In this document: positions 39,765-48,646 of the stretch, piece after piece
How the letters are laid out: the number at the start of each line of letters is the position of its first letter
How positions within the stretch are numbered: the first letter of the stretch is position 1
Source of the DNA: Achromobacter xylosoxidans
Lineage (GTDB): Bacteria; Pseudomonadota; Gammaproteobacteria; Burkholderiales; Burkholderiaceae_B
Length of the DNA stretch: 64,000 bases
Direction: 5' to 3'
Assembly: GCF_014490035.1 (NCBI RefSeq)
Contig: NZ_CP061008.1
Location: 1,178,001-1,242,000 of the forward strand
Notes under the pieces: model-generated
What the model saw: only the letters and a program-made list of their open reading frames with translations
Database searches by the model: none
Told to the model about the DNA's origin: nothing
Made by a program: the position numbers and the translations under genes

Positions 39765-40370
39765 ATGTCTATCGTTTTCTATTGGCACCCCATGTCCAGC
39801 GCAACCCCGGTGGCTTGCGCGCTTGCCGAACTGGCCGTGCCGCACGAACGCGTGAAGGTGGACATCAGGACGGGGGAACAGCATCGCCCCGAATTCCTGG
39901 CGCTCAATCCGAACGGCAAGGTCCCCACGCTGACGGTGGACGGCGCTCCCTTGTTCGAAACCTTGGCGATACAGCTATGGCTGGGAGAGCGCTACGGCGT
40001 GGAACGCGGCCTGTGGCCCGCCGCCGACACGCCCGAACGCCTGCTGGCGATGTCGTGGTGCGCCTGGTCCTATGTCAGCTACGGTGCGGCGGTGACGCGC
40101 CTGTATCTCGCCACGCAGGGCGCAGACGCGCCCGGCGGCGCCGAGGCAGAACGCGTACTGGACGACGCGGACGCGTTGCTGGCCGTGCTGGACGGCCATC
40201 TGTCGCGGCAACCCTGGATTTTGGGCGCGGCCTACTCGCTGGCCGACCTGGTGGTCGGTTCGGTGATCGGCTATAGCGCCTATCTGGGCGCCAGGGTGGC
40301 GTCGCATCCGCATGTGCGGGCGTGGATGGACCGGGTCCAGGCCCGGCCCGCCATGCAGATCGACGCTTAG
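39765..40370 (+). CDS. Glutathione S-transferase
   Basis: The 201-residue protein has a thioredoxin-like N-terminal domain (SIVFYWHPMSSATPVACALA, then LALNPNGKVPTLTVDGAPLF and ETLAIQLWL, where Glu-Thr replaces the usual Glu-Ser that binds the gamma-glutamyl group). The C-terminal domain is all helical. The presence of SSA near residue 12 suggests a serine active site. Divergent from the WYL regulator gene, it may be induced by an electrophile sensed there. Confidence 0.9.
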   Translation: MSIVFYWHPMSSATPVACALAELAVPHERVKVDIRTGEQHRPEFLALNPNGKVPTLTVDGAPLFETLAIQLWLGERYGVERGLWPAADTPERLLAMSWCAWSYVSYGAAVTRLYLATQGADAPGGAEAERVLDDADALLAVLDGHLSRQPWILGAAYSLADLVVGSVIGYSAYLGARVASHPHVRAWMDRVQARPAMQIDA

Positions 40371-40393
40371 CGCGTGTGGGCAGGCGCCGCGGC

Positions 40394-41719
40394 TTACCAG
40401 CCCCAGCAGGTGCCGGCCGCGGGCTTGCCGCAGTTGCGGTAGTTCACGGCGAACCACAGCTTGCCAGCGCCCCGCGGACTGCCATCGGTCTTGGCGTCGT
40501 TGCGCGGCAGCTCTTCCAGGGTGTCGCGCGCCTTCTTGGTGGGCGAGCCGCTGGCGGCGTCGGGCGCCAGCGCGATACGTCCCAGGCCGGCAGCGTCGCG
40601 GTCATCGAAGACGATGTCGGTGTCCTTCAATGCGCTCATCTTCAGGGAGGCGTCGCGCACCGCGGCGGCATAGCTGTCGTTGGCGCCGGCAGGCGCCAGG
40701 CTCTTGTCGAGGGTGCTGGCGGCGAGGATCTGCGCCGGCGCGGCGGGTGCCATCATCTTGTACTGGTCCAGGCCCGGCAACTGGCCGCCCGCGGCTTGGC
40801 GGCGCAGCCAGTCGCCCCACAGGAACTCCGCGAACTCCGGCAGGTTGCCGTTGCTGTAGGCGATGTCGCGGGTGAAGTACACCAGCGAGCGGTAGCGGTC
40901 CTCCTGCATGCCGCCGGCCTCCTGGGTGCTGGCCAGCCCCAGGCGGGCGGGCAACTGGTCCACGGTGATGGGCTGGTTCTGGCCGTCGCGCAGCCAGGCG
41001 CGGCGTTCGTCGACCATGCGCTGCCAGAACGCCGCCGCATTGGGCAGGGTGCTGTAGTTGGCGTCGACCTTGACCCAGACCGGCAGCTTGGGCCCGCCAT
41101 CGGCGATTTCGCGCAGCGACGAGAAGGTGTGGTGGCCATCGGTCAGATACAGGTTGCCGTCCCAGCCGACCACCACCGTCTTGAGGTTGGCGGTGTCGGT
41201 GCCGGGGGCGTTCTTGCAGGTGTAGGTGGCGGGCTGATCCAGGCGTGCGGCGCGCGCCTCGGCGACGCTCTGGAATTCCTGCGCGCGCTCGGCGCCACCC
41301 ATGTCTTCGCAGTAGTCGTCGAACTTCTTGCCGACCGTGCGGTTCAGGTAGTCCAGCTGCTGTGCCGGCTTGTCCGCCCAGGTCGGACGTTCGAAGTCCC
41401 CTTGCCAGCGGCCGAGCTTGTAGTAGATCTGGTCGTAGCCGATGGCGGCCTGGGTGGGGCGCAGCTCTTCGATGCGGACCTGGATGACGTCGCCCGGCTT
41501 GGCCTGCAGGTAGGCCGTGTTGCGCGGCGGCTGGGTTTCGGCAGGGGGCGTTTCTTCGACGGGAGGCGGCGCGACGGCGACGGGTTCGTCGTCATGATCG
41601 TCGCCGCCGCCGTTGCAGGCTGCAAGGGCCAGCGGCAGCAAGGCCGCGGCCACGGCGTGCAACAGACGTGGCCGGCGGGCGGGAAGAGCGCGGCGCGCAG
41701 GACGGGAGATAGAGGGCAT
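40394..41719 (-). CDS. Exported lipoprotein with ParB/sulfiredoxin-like domain
   Basis: The 441-residue protein has an N-terminal arginine-rich and hydrophobic segment ending LPLALAAC, so Cys 35 is a lipobox cysteine, then a proline/acid linker (VAPPPVEETPPAETQPP). The folded part contains IQVRIEELRPTQAAIGYDQI (about 79-98) and NLYLTDGHHTFSSLREI (about 189-205), the pattern of ParB/Srx catalytic-type domains, in which DGHH lies at the nucleotide-binding site. ParB folds are normally cytoplasmic, so an exported one is unusual. Paired cysteines in the rest (Cys 137, Cys 168, two at the end) suit an oxidising compartment. Function unknown. Confidence 0.82.
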   Translation of the reverse strand: MPSISRPARRALPARRPRLLHAVAAALLPLALAACNGGGDDHDDEPVAVAPPPVEETPPAETQPPRNTAYLQAKPGDVIQVRIEELRPTQAAIGYDQIYYKLGRWQGDFERPTWADKPAQQLDYLNRTVGKKFDDYCEDMGGAERAQEFQSVAEARAARLDQPATYTCKNAPGTDTANLKTVVVGWDGNLYLTDGHHTFSSLREIADGGPKLPVWVKVDANYSTLPNAAAFWQRMVDERRAWLRDGQNQPITVDQLPARLGLASTQEAGGMQEDRYRSLVYFTRDIAYSNGNLPEFAEFLWGDWLRRQAAGGQLPGLDQYKMMAPAAPAQILAASTLDKSLAPAGANDSYAAAVRDASLKMSALKDTDIVFDDRDAAGLGRIALAPDAASGSPTKKARDTLEELPRNDAKTDGSPRGAGKLWFAVNYRNCGKPAAGTCWGW

Positions 41720-41754
41720 GGTCCGTTTCAGGATCTGGTTTCAAAGATAGCCGA

Positions 41755-42138
41755 TCATGAGGGACGCGTGTTTCCTGCAGATTGCACCGGAGCGGGTTGC
41801 CACGCATGCAGCCTGTCCATGAGGTCGCGCACGACGGCGGCCTGATCGTGGATGCGGGCGGCAGCGCATGCCGACAGGCCCGCCGCCAGCTCCTCTTCCA
41901 GGGCTTCGAAGTGCGAGGCAGGCGCTCGCATCTGCAAGGCCAGCAGCGCGCCCTGTATGCGATGCAGCATTTGGGCCGTAGCGACGGCATCGGGTTTTTC
42001 GGCGGCCTGTTCCAGCGCATCGAGATCCTGGGTCATGGTGTCCTTGATGAGCTGGCGGTGGTTCGGCGCAAGCGCGGCGTACACGGCGAGCGTACCCGCG
42101 GCGGGAAAAGCGGAAGTATGAGGGAGCGGTTTATGCAT
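41755..42138 (-). CDS. HPt (histidine phosphotransfer) domain protein
   Basis: The 127-residue protein is almost wholly helical and carries HRIQGALLAL with His 59 in the place of the phospho-accepting histidine (usual pattern HxLKGxxxxxG). It is a single-domain HPt, which would pass phosphate between a hybrid kinase and a response regulator. No kinase is encoded nearby. An internal ATG (residue 35) would remove part of the first helix and is not preferred. The lysine after His+3 is replaced by glutamine, so the call is good but not certain. Confidence 0.7.
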   Translation of the reverse strand: MHKPLPHTSAFPAAGTLAVYAALAPNHRQLIKDTMTQDLDALEQAAEKPDAVATAQMLHRIQGALLALQMRAPASHFEALEEELAAGLSACAAARIHDQAAVVRDLMDRLHAWQPAPVQSAGNTRPS

Positions 42139-42188
42139 GAGAGCCTCCTAGGCGTACATGCTGATGACGTCAGGCTCCCGGGCGATAT

Positions 42189-42225
42189 TAAAAAGGTCCG
42201 ATACCAGGGGGCAGGTAATCGGACC
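42189..42225 (-). terminator. Rho-independent terminator after the porin gene
   Basis: On the minus strand GGTCCGAT pairs with ATCGGACC (+ strand 42195-42202 and 42218-42225) around a 15-nt loop, followed by five T residues (42190-42194). It lies about 50 bp past the porin stop. Confidence 0.7.
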
Positions 42226-42272
42226 GATTCGTCAGGAACGGAAGCGGCCCCGCAGCCGCTCCGCTGACTTGC

Positions 42273-43379
42273 TTAGAACGTGTGGCGCACGCCGACTCCG
42301 GCGGCCGTGCTCTTCAGGCCGTCGATGAAGGCATAGTCCTTGCCGTACGAACCATAGGCGTACAGGTTGGTGCGCTTGGACAGGTCGTAGGTGTAGCCCA
42401 CGCTCCAGACGTTCATGTTGGTGTCGCCGCCGGTCAGCTTGTCATTGTTCGGCGATACGTGCTGCCACGACGCGAACAGGCTGCTCGCGCTGCCCAGGGG
42501 CAGGGTGGCGCCCAGCATGTAGGAGTTGGCCTTGAAGCCGTCCACGAAACGGTTGGTGCCGAATTCGTCGCTGAAGGGCGTGCCCGCGGGCAGGTCCTGG
42601 CCGACGAACCAGCCGTCGGTGGTGCGGCCGTAGGCGGCGGCGAGCTTCACGACTTCCAGGTCGTAGGACACGCCCAGCGCGTACTGGCGCGGCGTGGCGT
42701 CATGGTCGATGGCGCCGCGGTTGGAGCCGTTGAGCTGGTCGTAGGTCAGCGCTACGTTCAGCGGACCTTGCACGTAGCGCAGGCCGGCGGTGATGCCGCG
42801 GGTATTGTCGGCGGTGCGAAAGCCCGTCTGGTCGGCGTTCGTGTCGTCCGCATTGAACGAGTAGCCGACGCCGAGCTCGAAGCCGTTCACCGAAGGCGTC
42901 TTGTACATCACCATGTTGTCCCAGCGCATGGTGTTGGCGGCGCTGAAACCCAGGCCCATGTTGGACTGCGTGTAGCTGGTGTAGAAGGGGTCGATGTCGG
43001 CAAGGTAGTTCGAGCCCACCGTGGCCTGGCGGCCGAACTCCAGCGTGCCCCAGGCGTCGTTGGCCAGGCCGATGGTGGCCTGGCGGCCGAACAGGCGGCC
43101 GGATTGACCGCGCTGCCCGTTGGCCGAGTCGAATCCGCTTTCCAGCGTGAACACGGCGCGCAGGCCGTCGCCCAGATCTTCGGCGCCGCGCAGTCCCCAG
43201 CGCGAGCCGGCCTGGATGCCGTTGATCATGCCTATCTTGCTACCGTCGTATCCATCGCCTTTGATCTTGTTGTAACCAATGCCGGTGTCGATGACACCAT
43301 AGAGAGTTACCGACGATTCTGCCTGAGCAACGCCTGCAAAAGTCGTGAACATTGCGGCGGCGAGCAGCGTCTTTTTCAT
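42273..43379 (-). CDS. Gram-negative general porin
   Basis: The 368-residue outer-membrane protein starts MKKTLLAAAMFTTFAGVAQA, a signal peptide, followed by the first strand ESSVTLYGVIDTGIGYN. RWGLRGAEDLGDGLRAVFTLE and GRLFGRQATIGLANDAWGTLEFGRQ are typical of Bordetella/Burkholderia trimeric porins, and it ends with the phenylalanine needed for barrel assembly (GVRHTF). It should form a 16-stranded pore for small hydrophilic solutes. It lies after the oxidase operon but has its own terminator on each side. Confidence 0.95.
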   Translation of the reverse strand: MKKTLLAAAMFTTFAGVAQAESSVTLYGVIDTGIGYNKIKGDGYDGSKIGMINGIQAGSRWGLRGAEDLGDGLRAVFTLESGFDSANGQRGQSGRLFGRQATIGLANDAWGTLEFGRQATVGSNYLADIDPFYTSYTQSNMGLGFSAANTMRWDNMVMYKTPSVNGFELGVGYSFNADDTNADQTGFRTADNTRGITAGLRYVQGPLNVALTYDQLNGSNRGAIDHDATPRQYALGVSYDLEVVKLAAAYGRTTDGWFVGQDLPAGTPFSDEFGTNRFVDGFKANSYMLGATLPLGSASSLFASWQHVSPNNDKLTGGDTNMNVWSVGYTYDLSKRTNLYAYGSYGKDYAFIDGLKSTAAGVGVRHTF

Positions 43380-43406
43380 CCTTGGGGACTCCTTGTAGAG
43401 GGGTGG

Positions 43407-43455
43407 AAAAAACAAAAGGGAACAGCACGCGAGCATGTAGCCCAGCGCTGTTCCC
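43407..43455 (-). terminator. Rho-independent terminator after the cyo-SURF1 operon
   Basis: On the minus strand GGGAACAGC and GCTGTTCCC (+ strand 43447-43455 and 43418-43426) form a 9-bp stem, followed by TTTTGTTTTTT (43417-43407). It ends the oxidase operon just before the porin start, so the porin promoter must lie inside or close to it. Confidence 0.72.
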
Positions 43456-43492
43456 AGCCCTCATTGTAGGACACCGGCCGCAGCCGGCTGGA

Positions 43493-44272
43493 TCAGTCCT
43501 TGCGGCGTGCGCGCTTTTCCTCGCGCACAAAGATGAAAACGCCGACCAGCACCATGGCCGCCAGGGCGTACCAGGTGATGGCGTAGCTCAGGTGATTGTT
43601 GGGGAAGTTCAGCACCGTCAGGCCGCCGACCGGGGCAGTGCGTCCGCTGCCGTCCTTGCCCGTCGCATCGGCGTCGATGAAGTAGGGCGCTACGTCGCTC
43701 AAGCCGCGCGCCGCGGCGATGGCGGGCAGGTCGCGCGAATACCAGAGGTTGGTCGCCGGATCGTTGTTGCGCAGGAAACCATGGGCGGGTTCGCCCATGC
43801 GCAGCAGGCCGGTGACGCTGGCTTCTTCGGGCGTTTGTTGTATGGCCGACTTGCTCTTGCGCCATTCGGGCAGCACGAAGCCGCGGTTGACCAGCACCGT
43901 GCCGCCCTCGGGCAACTGCAGCGGCGTCATGACCCAGTAGCCGCTGCCCAGCTCGGTCGCGGCCTGTACCAGGGTCTGGCGGTCGTACAGATAGGTGCCC
44001 TTGGCGGTGACGCGGCGGTATTCGGCGTTGTCGGAGGTCAGCGCGGGCCATTCGGCCTGGGCCGGCGCTGGCGTGGGCGCCGCATGGGCGCGCTGTTCGA
44101 CCTGTGCGATCAGGGTGCGCTTCCAGGCCAGCCGGTGCACCTGCCAGGTGCCCAGGGCGCAAAGCCCCGCGAAAATGGCGACAGCAAGCACCCCCAGGAT
44201 GACCAGGGTGATTTTGCTGCGCGGATTGCGGGAGGAGGTGTCGCGGGTAGTGGAGTCGTTTACTGCGGCCAT
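43493..44272 (-). CDS. SURF1 family cytochrome oxidase assembly protein
   Basis: The 259-residue protein has two membrane segments, LVILGVLAVAIFAGLCALGTWQ (about 28-49) and a second near the C-terminus (about 230-248), enclosing a periplasmic domain with the RVTAKGTYLYDRQTLVQ, GYWVMTPLQLPEGGTVLVNRGFV motifs. SURF1 inserts or retains haem in haem-copper oxidases. Its start overlaps the CyoD stop (TGATG), so it belongs to the oxidase operon and serves this bo3 oxidase. There is no cyoE gene beside it. Confidence 0.92.
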   Translation of the reverse strand: MAAVNDSTTRDTSSRNPRSKITLVILGVLAVAIFAGLCALGTWQVHRLAWKRTLIAQVEQRAHAAPTPAPAQAEWPALTSDNAEYRRVTAKGTYLYDRQTLVQAATELGSGYWVMTPLQLPEGGTVLVNRGFVLPEWRKSKSAIQQTPEEASVTGLLRMGEPAHGFLRNNDPATNLWYSRDLPAIAAARGLSDVAPYFIDADATGKDGSGRTAPVGGLTVLNFPNNHLSYAITWYALAAMVLVGVFIFVREEKRARRKD

Positions 44273-44676
44273 CAGGGCATTTTCCGCATGTCGTGAGTGG
44301 ACATGGGCATCATATTGGAGTCGAGGTGATACATGATCCAGATGGATCCGCTGAGCGTGATTACGACCAGCACCAGCGTGAATATTAACGCCAACATGTT
44401 CCAGCCGCTTTCGGACTTGGTGTCCATGTGCAGGAAGTAGATGATGTGGACCACGATCTGCACGGCGGCGAAGGCCAGGATGATCAACGCAGTGGTGCGG
44501 GATTCGGAAAAAACCCGATTCATGACCAGCCAGAACGGAATGGCCGTCAGGATGGCTGCCAGCACAAAGCCGGTCATGTAGCTCTTGAAGGTGCCGTGGG
44601 CGGCGCCGTCATCGTCGTCGTGGTGGTCATGGCCGCCATGGCCGTGATCGGCCGGATGATCCAGGTGCGCGGTCAT
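44272..44676 (-). CDS. cyoD: Cytochrome bo3 ubiquinol oxidase subunit IV
   Basis: The 134-residue subunit has an unusually histidine/aspartate-rich N-terminus (PADHGHGGHDHHDDDDGAAH) before the family core KSYMTGFVLAAILTAIPFWL, with three membrane segments. Subunit IV stabilises CuB binding and assembly. It overlaps cyoC by 4 bp (ATGA). The His-rich stretch may bind metal, but that is speculation; many CyoD proteins have shorter variants of it. Confidence 0.94.
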   Translation of the reverse strand: MTAHLDHPADHGHGGHDHHDDDDGAAHGTFKSYMTGFVLAAILTAIPFWLVMNRVFSESRTTALIILAFAAVQIVVHIIYFLHMDTKSESGWNMLALIFTLVLVVITLSGSIWIMYHLDSNMMPMSTHDMRKMP

Positions 44677-45314
44677 GGCAGCACTCCCATCAGGTACACG
44701 AAGGTGAAGACGCCCACCCAGATCAGGTCCAGGAAGTGCCAGAACATCGACAGGCACATCAGGCGGCGGCGGTTTTCGGGGATCAAGCCGTGCATCTGGA
44801 CCTGGATCATCATCGTCACCAGCCACACGATGCCGAAGGTGACGTGCAGCCCGTGGGTGCCGACCAGGGTGAAGAAGGACGACAGGAAGGCGCTGCGCTG
44901 GGGACCTGCGCCCTGGTGGATCAGGTGCGCGAATTCGTACAGTTCCAGGGACAGAAAGCCCAGCCCCAGGATGCCGGTCACGGCCAGCCACAGCTGGGTG
45001 GCGCCGACGCGGTTGCGCCGCATTTCCAGCATCGCGAAACCGTAGGTGATGGAAGATAGCAGCAGCAACGCGGTATTCACCGCCACCAGTTCCAGATCGA
45101 ACAGGTCCGCGCCGGACGGGCCTGCCGCATAGTTGCGTCCCAGCACGCCATAGGTGGCGAACAGGCAGGCGAAGATGAGGCAATCGCTCATCAGGTAGAC
45201 CCAGAACCCCAGCAGGGTGCCGTTCTTGGGATGGTGTTCGCCCGGGACGTGGAACACGGGTTCGGCGGGCGGCGCCGTGCCGCCGGGCAGGTTGGGGGCC
45301 AGGGTATCAGACAT
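44673..45314 (-). CDS. cyoC: Cytochrome bo3 ubiquinol oxidase subunit III
   Basis: The 213-residue subunit has five membrane segments and the conserved [40 protein letters not shown] and [14 protein letters not shown] motifs. It overlaps the cyoB stop by 8 bp. Subunit III carries no redox centre and supports stability and proton uptake of subunit I. Confidence 0.95.
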   Translation of the reverse strand: MSDTLAPNLPGGTAPPAEPVFHVPGEHHPKNGTLLGFWVYLMSDCLIFACLFATYGVLGRNYAAGPSGADLFDLELVAVNTALLLLSSITYGFAMLEMRRNRVGATQLWLAVTGILGLGFLSLELYEFAHLIHQGAGPQRSAFLSSFFTLVGTHGLHVTFGIVWLVTMMIQVQMHGLIPENRRRLMCLSMFWHFLDLIWVGVFTFVYLMGVLP

Positions 45315-47310
45315 TTTTCGCTAGCAACCTTGTGCGGGCGTCTTCGGCGCGCACGACCTCTTCGGCCGGCACGTAGTAGTCGCGCTTGTAGTTGAAGGTG
45401 TGAATGATGGACACCAGGATCAGCGCCGCGAACGACAGCACGACCAGCGGCCACATATGCCAGATCAAGGCGAAACCCATCACCACGCTGATACCCGCCA
45501 GCACGATGCCCGCCCAGGTGTTCTTGGGCATGTGGATGGGAATGAAGCCCTGCTGCGGCCGCAGGTAGCCGTGCTGCTTCATCTGCCACCAGGCGTCCTG
45601 GTCATGCACGCGCGGCGTGAAGGCGAAGTTGTAGTTGGGCGGGGGCGACGAGGTCGACCATTCCAGCGTGCGGCCGTCCCAGGGGTCGCCGGTGTCGTCG
45701 CGCAGCGATTCGCGGCGGCGGTAGCTGACCACCAGCTGGATCAGGAAGCTGGCGATGCCGCAGGCGATCAGCAGCGCGCCGAAGGCCGCCACCTGGAACC
45801 AGATCTGCAGGGACATGTCCTCGAAGTGGTTCACACGCCGCGTCACGCCCATCAGCCCCAGCACGTACAGCGGCATGAAGGCGACGTAGAAGCCCACCAG
45901 CCAGAACCAGAACGAGCACTTGCCCCAGAACGGATCGAGCTTGTAGCCGAAGGCCTTGGGAAACCAGTACGTGATGCCGGCCATCAGCCCGAACAGCACG
46001 CCGCCGATGATCACGTTATGGAAGTGCGCGATCAGGAACAGGCTGTTGTGCAGCACGAAGTCGGCGGGCGGAACGGCCAGCAGCACGCCCGTCATGCCGC
46101 CGATCACGAAGGTCACCATGAAACCCAGCGTCCACAGCATCGGGACCTCGAAGCGGATGCGCCCGTGGTACATGGTGAACAGCCAGTTGAAGATCTTTGC
46201 TCCGGTCGGGATCGAAATGATCATGGTGGTGATCCCGAAGAACGAGTTCACGCTCGCCCCTGACCCCATGGTGAAGAAATGGTGCAGCCATACCAGGTAC
46301 GACAGCACCGTGATCACGACCGTGGCATACACCATGGATGCGTAGCCGAAGAGGCGCTTGCGGCAGAAGGTGGAGACCACTTCGGAGAAGATGCCGAAGG
46401 CCGGCAGGATCAGGATGTAGACCTCGGGGTGGCCCCAGATCCAGATCAGGTTCACGTACATCATGGCGTTGCCGCCGAAGTCCGCGGTGAAGAAGTTGGT
46501 GCCCACGTAGCGGTCCATGGACAGCAGCGCCAGCACCGCGGTCAGCACCGGAAAGGCGGCCACGATCAGCACGTTGGTGCACAGCGCGGTCCAGGTGAAG
46601 ATGGGCATGCGCATCATGGTCATGCCGGGCGCGCGCATCTTGACGATGGTGACCAGCAGGTTGACGCCCGAGAGCAGCGTGCCTACCCCCGCTATCTGCA
46701 GGGCCCATATGTAGTAATCGACGCCCACGTCGGGACTCTGGAGGATCCCCGATAACGGTGGATACGCCAGCCAGCCGGTGCGCGCGAACTCGCCGACGAA
46801 CAGCGACATCATGACCAGGATCACCCCGCCCGTGGTCATCCAGAAGCTGAAGTTGTTCAGGAACGGAAAGGCCACGTCGCGCGCGCCGATCTGCAAGGGC
46901 ACGATGTAGTTCATCAGGCCCGTGACCAGCGGCATGGCCACGAAGAAGATCATGATCACGCCGTGCGCGGTGAAGATCTGGTCGTAGTGGTGCGGCGGCA
47001 GGTAGCCCATCGAATCGCCGAACGCCACCGCCTGCTGCAGGCGCATCATGATGGCGTCGGCGAAGCCGCGCAGCAGCATCACGATGCCCAGGATGACGTA
47101 CATGATGCCGATCTTCTTGTGGTCGATGCTGGTGAACCACTCGCGCCACAGATAGCCCCATTTGCCGAAGTAGGTGATGGCGCCCACCACCGCGATGCCG
47201 CCGATGGCGACCGCGATGAAGGTGAAGAGCAGGATCGGTTCATGGTAGGGAATGGCTTCCCAGGTCAACTTACCGAAGATCAGCTTGGTGAGGTCTGGTT
47301 GGTCAGGCAT
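45307..47310 (-). CDS. cyoB: Cytochrome bo3 ubiquinol oxidase subunit I
   Basis: The 667-residue subunit has the full set of haem-copper oxidase residues: His in [11 protein letters not shown] for low-spin haem, [15 protein letters not shown] with the His-Tyr pair at CuB, HHFFTMG (two CuB histidines) and HFHNVIIGG, the high-spin and low-spin haem ligands. About 15 membrane segments are expected, as in E. coli CyoB. It oxidises ubiquinol, reduces oxygen to water and pumps protons. Its start lies 73 bp after cyoA. Confidence 0.96.
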   Translation of the reverse strand: MPDQPDLTKLIFGKLTWEAIPYHEPILLFTFIAVAIGGIAVVGAITYFGKWGYLWREWFTSIDHKKIGIMYVILGIVMLLRGFADAIMMRLQQAVAFGDSMGYLPPHHYDQIFTAHGVIMIFFVAMPLVTGLMNYIVPLQIGARDVAFPFLNNFSFWMTTGGVILVMMSLFVGEFARTGWLAYPPLSGILQSPDVGVDYYIWALQIAGVGTLLSGVNLLVTIVKMRAPGMTMMRMPIFTWTALCTNVLIVAAFPVLTAVLALLSMDRYVGTNFFTADFGGNAMMYVNLIWIWGHPEVYILILPAFGIFSEVVSTFCRKRLFGYASMVYATVVITVLSYLVWLHHFFTMGSGASVNSFFGITTMIISIPTGAKIFNWLFTMYHGRIRFEVPMLWTLGFMVTFVIGGMTGVLLAVPPADFVLHNSLFLIAHFHNVIIGGVLFGLMAGITYWFPKAFGYKLDPFWGKCSFWFWLVGFYVAFMPLYVLGLMGVTRRVNHFEDMSLQIWFQVAAFGALLIACGIASFLIQLVVSYRRRESLRDDTGDPWDGRTLEWSTSSPPPNYNFAFTPRVHDQDAWWQMKQHGYLRPQQGFIPIHMPKNTWAGIVLAGISVVMGFALIWHMWPLVVLSFAALILVSIIHTFNYKRDYYVPAEEVVRAEDARTRLLAKNV

Positions 47311-47383
47311 CTCGATTCCAGCAAAAAGACCGCAATTTCACGTAGCCCTTGCATCATCCGGATCGCCGTGCGCCAGCGATCCG

Positions 47384-48430
47384 CTACAGGAGCAATCCTT
47401 CGGTGGCGGTGCACATCGCGCCCACGTATTTGCGCGGCGCGCCGGTCAGGCCCAGGCGCTCGCGCGTTCCGGCGTCCAGGGTGGTGACGTTGAGCGCGCC
47501 GGGTATGCCCATGCCGCCTTGCGCGTCGATCGCCATCGCGTCGCGCATGCACATGCGGTTTGGCTCCACGCAGCGGTTGACGATCGCCTCGAACAGGCCG
47601 GGCGCGCTGGACGCATAGCGCTGCACCGGGTTGCGTTCGCTGGGTTGCTCCAGCTTCAGGTAGGTTTCGCGGCTGAGCGTGGCGTCGGAGGCGCGGGCGT
47701 CAGCCACCCATTTGTCGAAGCCCTGCTGGTCCACGCCGTGGAACTTGAAGCGCATGCCGGAAAAGCCCGAGCCGCTGTAATTGGCGGACAGGCCTTCGTA
47801 TTCGCCGGGATGGTTGATTACCGCGTGCAGGGTGGTCTGCATGCCCGGCATGGCGTAGATCTGGCCCGCCAGCGCGGGCACGAAGAAGGAATTCATCACG
47901 GTCGACGAGGTGATCTTGAACTGGATGGGGCGGTCGACCGGCGCCGCCATTTCGTTTACCGCCGCGATGCCTTGTTCGGGATAGATGAACAGCCACTTCC
48001 AGTCCAGCGCCACCACCTCCACCACCAGCGGTTTGGTGCCGGCTGGCACTTCGCGGCCTTCGGACAGGCGCACAAGCGGGCGGTAGGGATCCAGTTGGTG
48101 CGTGCTGACCCAGGTGAGCGCGCCCAGCGCGATGATGATCAGCAGCGGCGCGGCCCAGATCAGGAGCTCCAGCATGGTGGAGTGATTCCATTCGGGGTCA
48201 TAGTGCGCTTCCTTGTTGCTGGCCCGGTAGCGCCATGCGAACACGAAAGTCAGGAGGATCACCGGCACGATGATGAGCAGCATCAAGCCGGTGGAAATGA
48301 TGATCAGGTTGCGCTGCTGCAAAGCGATGTCGCCCGAGGGCGAGAGCAGGACTGCATTGCATCCGGCGAGCAATGGCAGCGCGGCAACCAGGACCAATCC
48401 GCGGAACCTTGGGAAGGACGGCATGACCAT
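47384..48430 (-). CDS. cyoA: Cytochrome bo3 ubiquinol oxidase subunit II
   Basis: From ATG 48430 the protein has 348 residues; ATG 48424 is equally possible. The N-terminal signal ends LLAGC, a lipobox, so it is a lipoprotein with two further membrane segments (about 44-66 and 87-107). The periplasmic cupredoxin domain has LFIYPEQGIAAVNEMA and FVPALAGQIYAMPGM but lacks the CuA cysteines and histidines, as expected for a quinol (not cytochrome c) oxidase. It opens the cyoABCD-SURF1 operon; no regulator is adjacent. Confidence 0.95.
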   Translation of the reverse strand: MVMPSFPRFRGLVLVAALPLLAGCNAVLLSPSGDIALQQRNLIIISTGLMLLIIVPVILLTFVFAWRYRASNKEAHYDPEWNHSTMLELLIWAAPLLIIIALGALTWVSTHQLDPYRPLVRLSEGREVPAGTKPLVVEVVALDWKWLFIYPEQGIAAVNEMAAPVDRPIQFKITSSTVMNSFFVPALAGQIYAMPGMQTTLHAVINHPGEYEGLSANYSGSGFSGMRFKFHGVDQQGFDKWVADARASDATLSRETYLKLEQPSERNPVQRYASSAPGLFEAIVNRCVEPNRMCMRDAMAIDAQGGMGIPGALNVTTLDAGTRERLGLTGAPRKYVGAMCTATEGLLL

Positions 48431-48646
48431 ACCCCGAAACGTAACCGTGGGAAGTAAACGCAACACTACGCTGGAAGCCGCGAAAAATCTAGGGTAAAAA
48501 GAACAAAAATGTGCAGGGCGACGCGCGCAGACCAGGGCTGCATCCCAATAACGGAGCGGCTCTGCGCGATATGGGCTGCAGGCGCGCGGGTGTGTTTCAG
48601 GATCGTAGGCAAGGCTGTTCCGAACCTCCTTTCAGCGAGCATTCAC

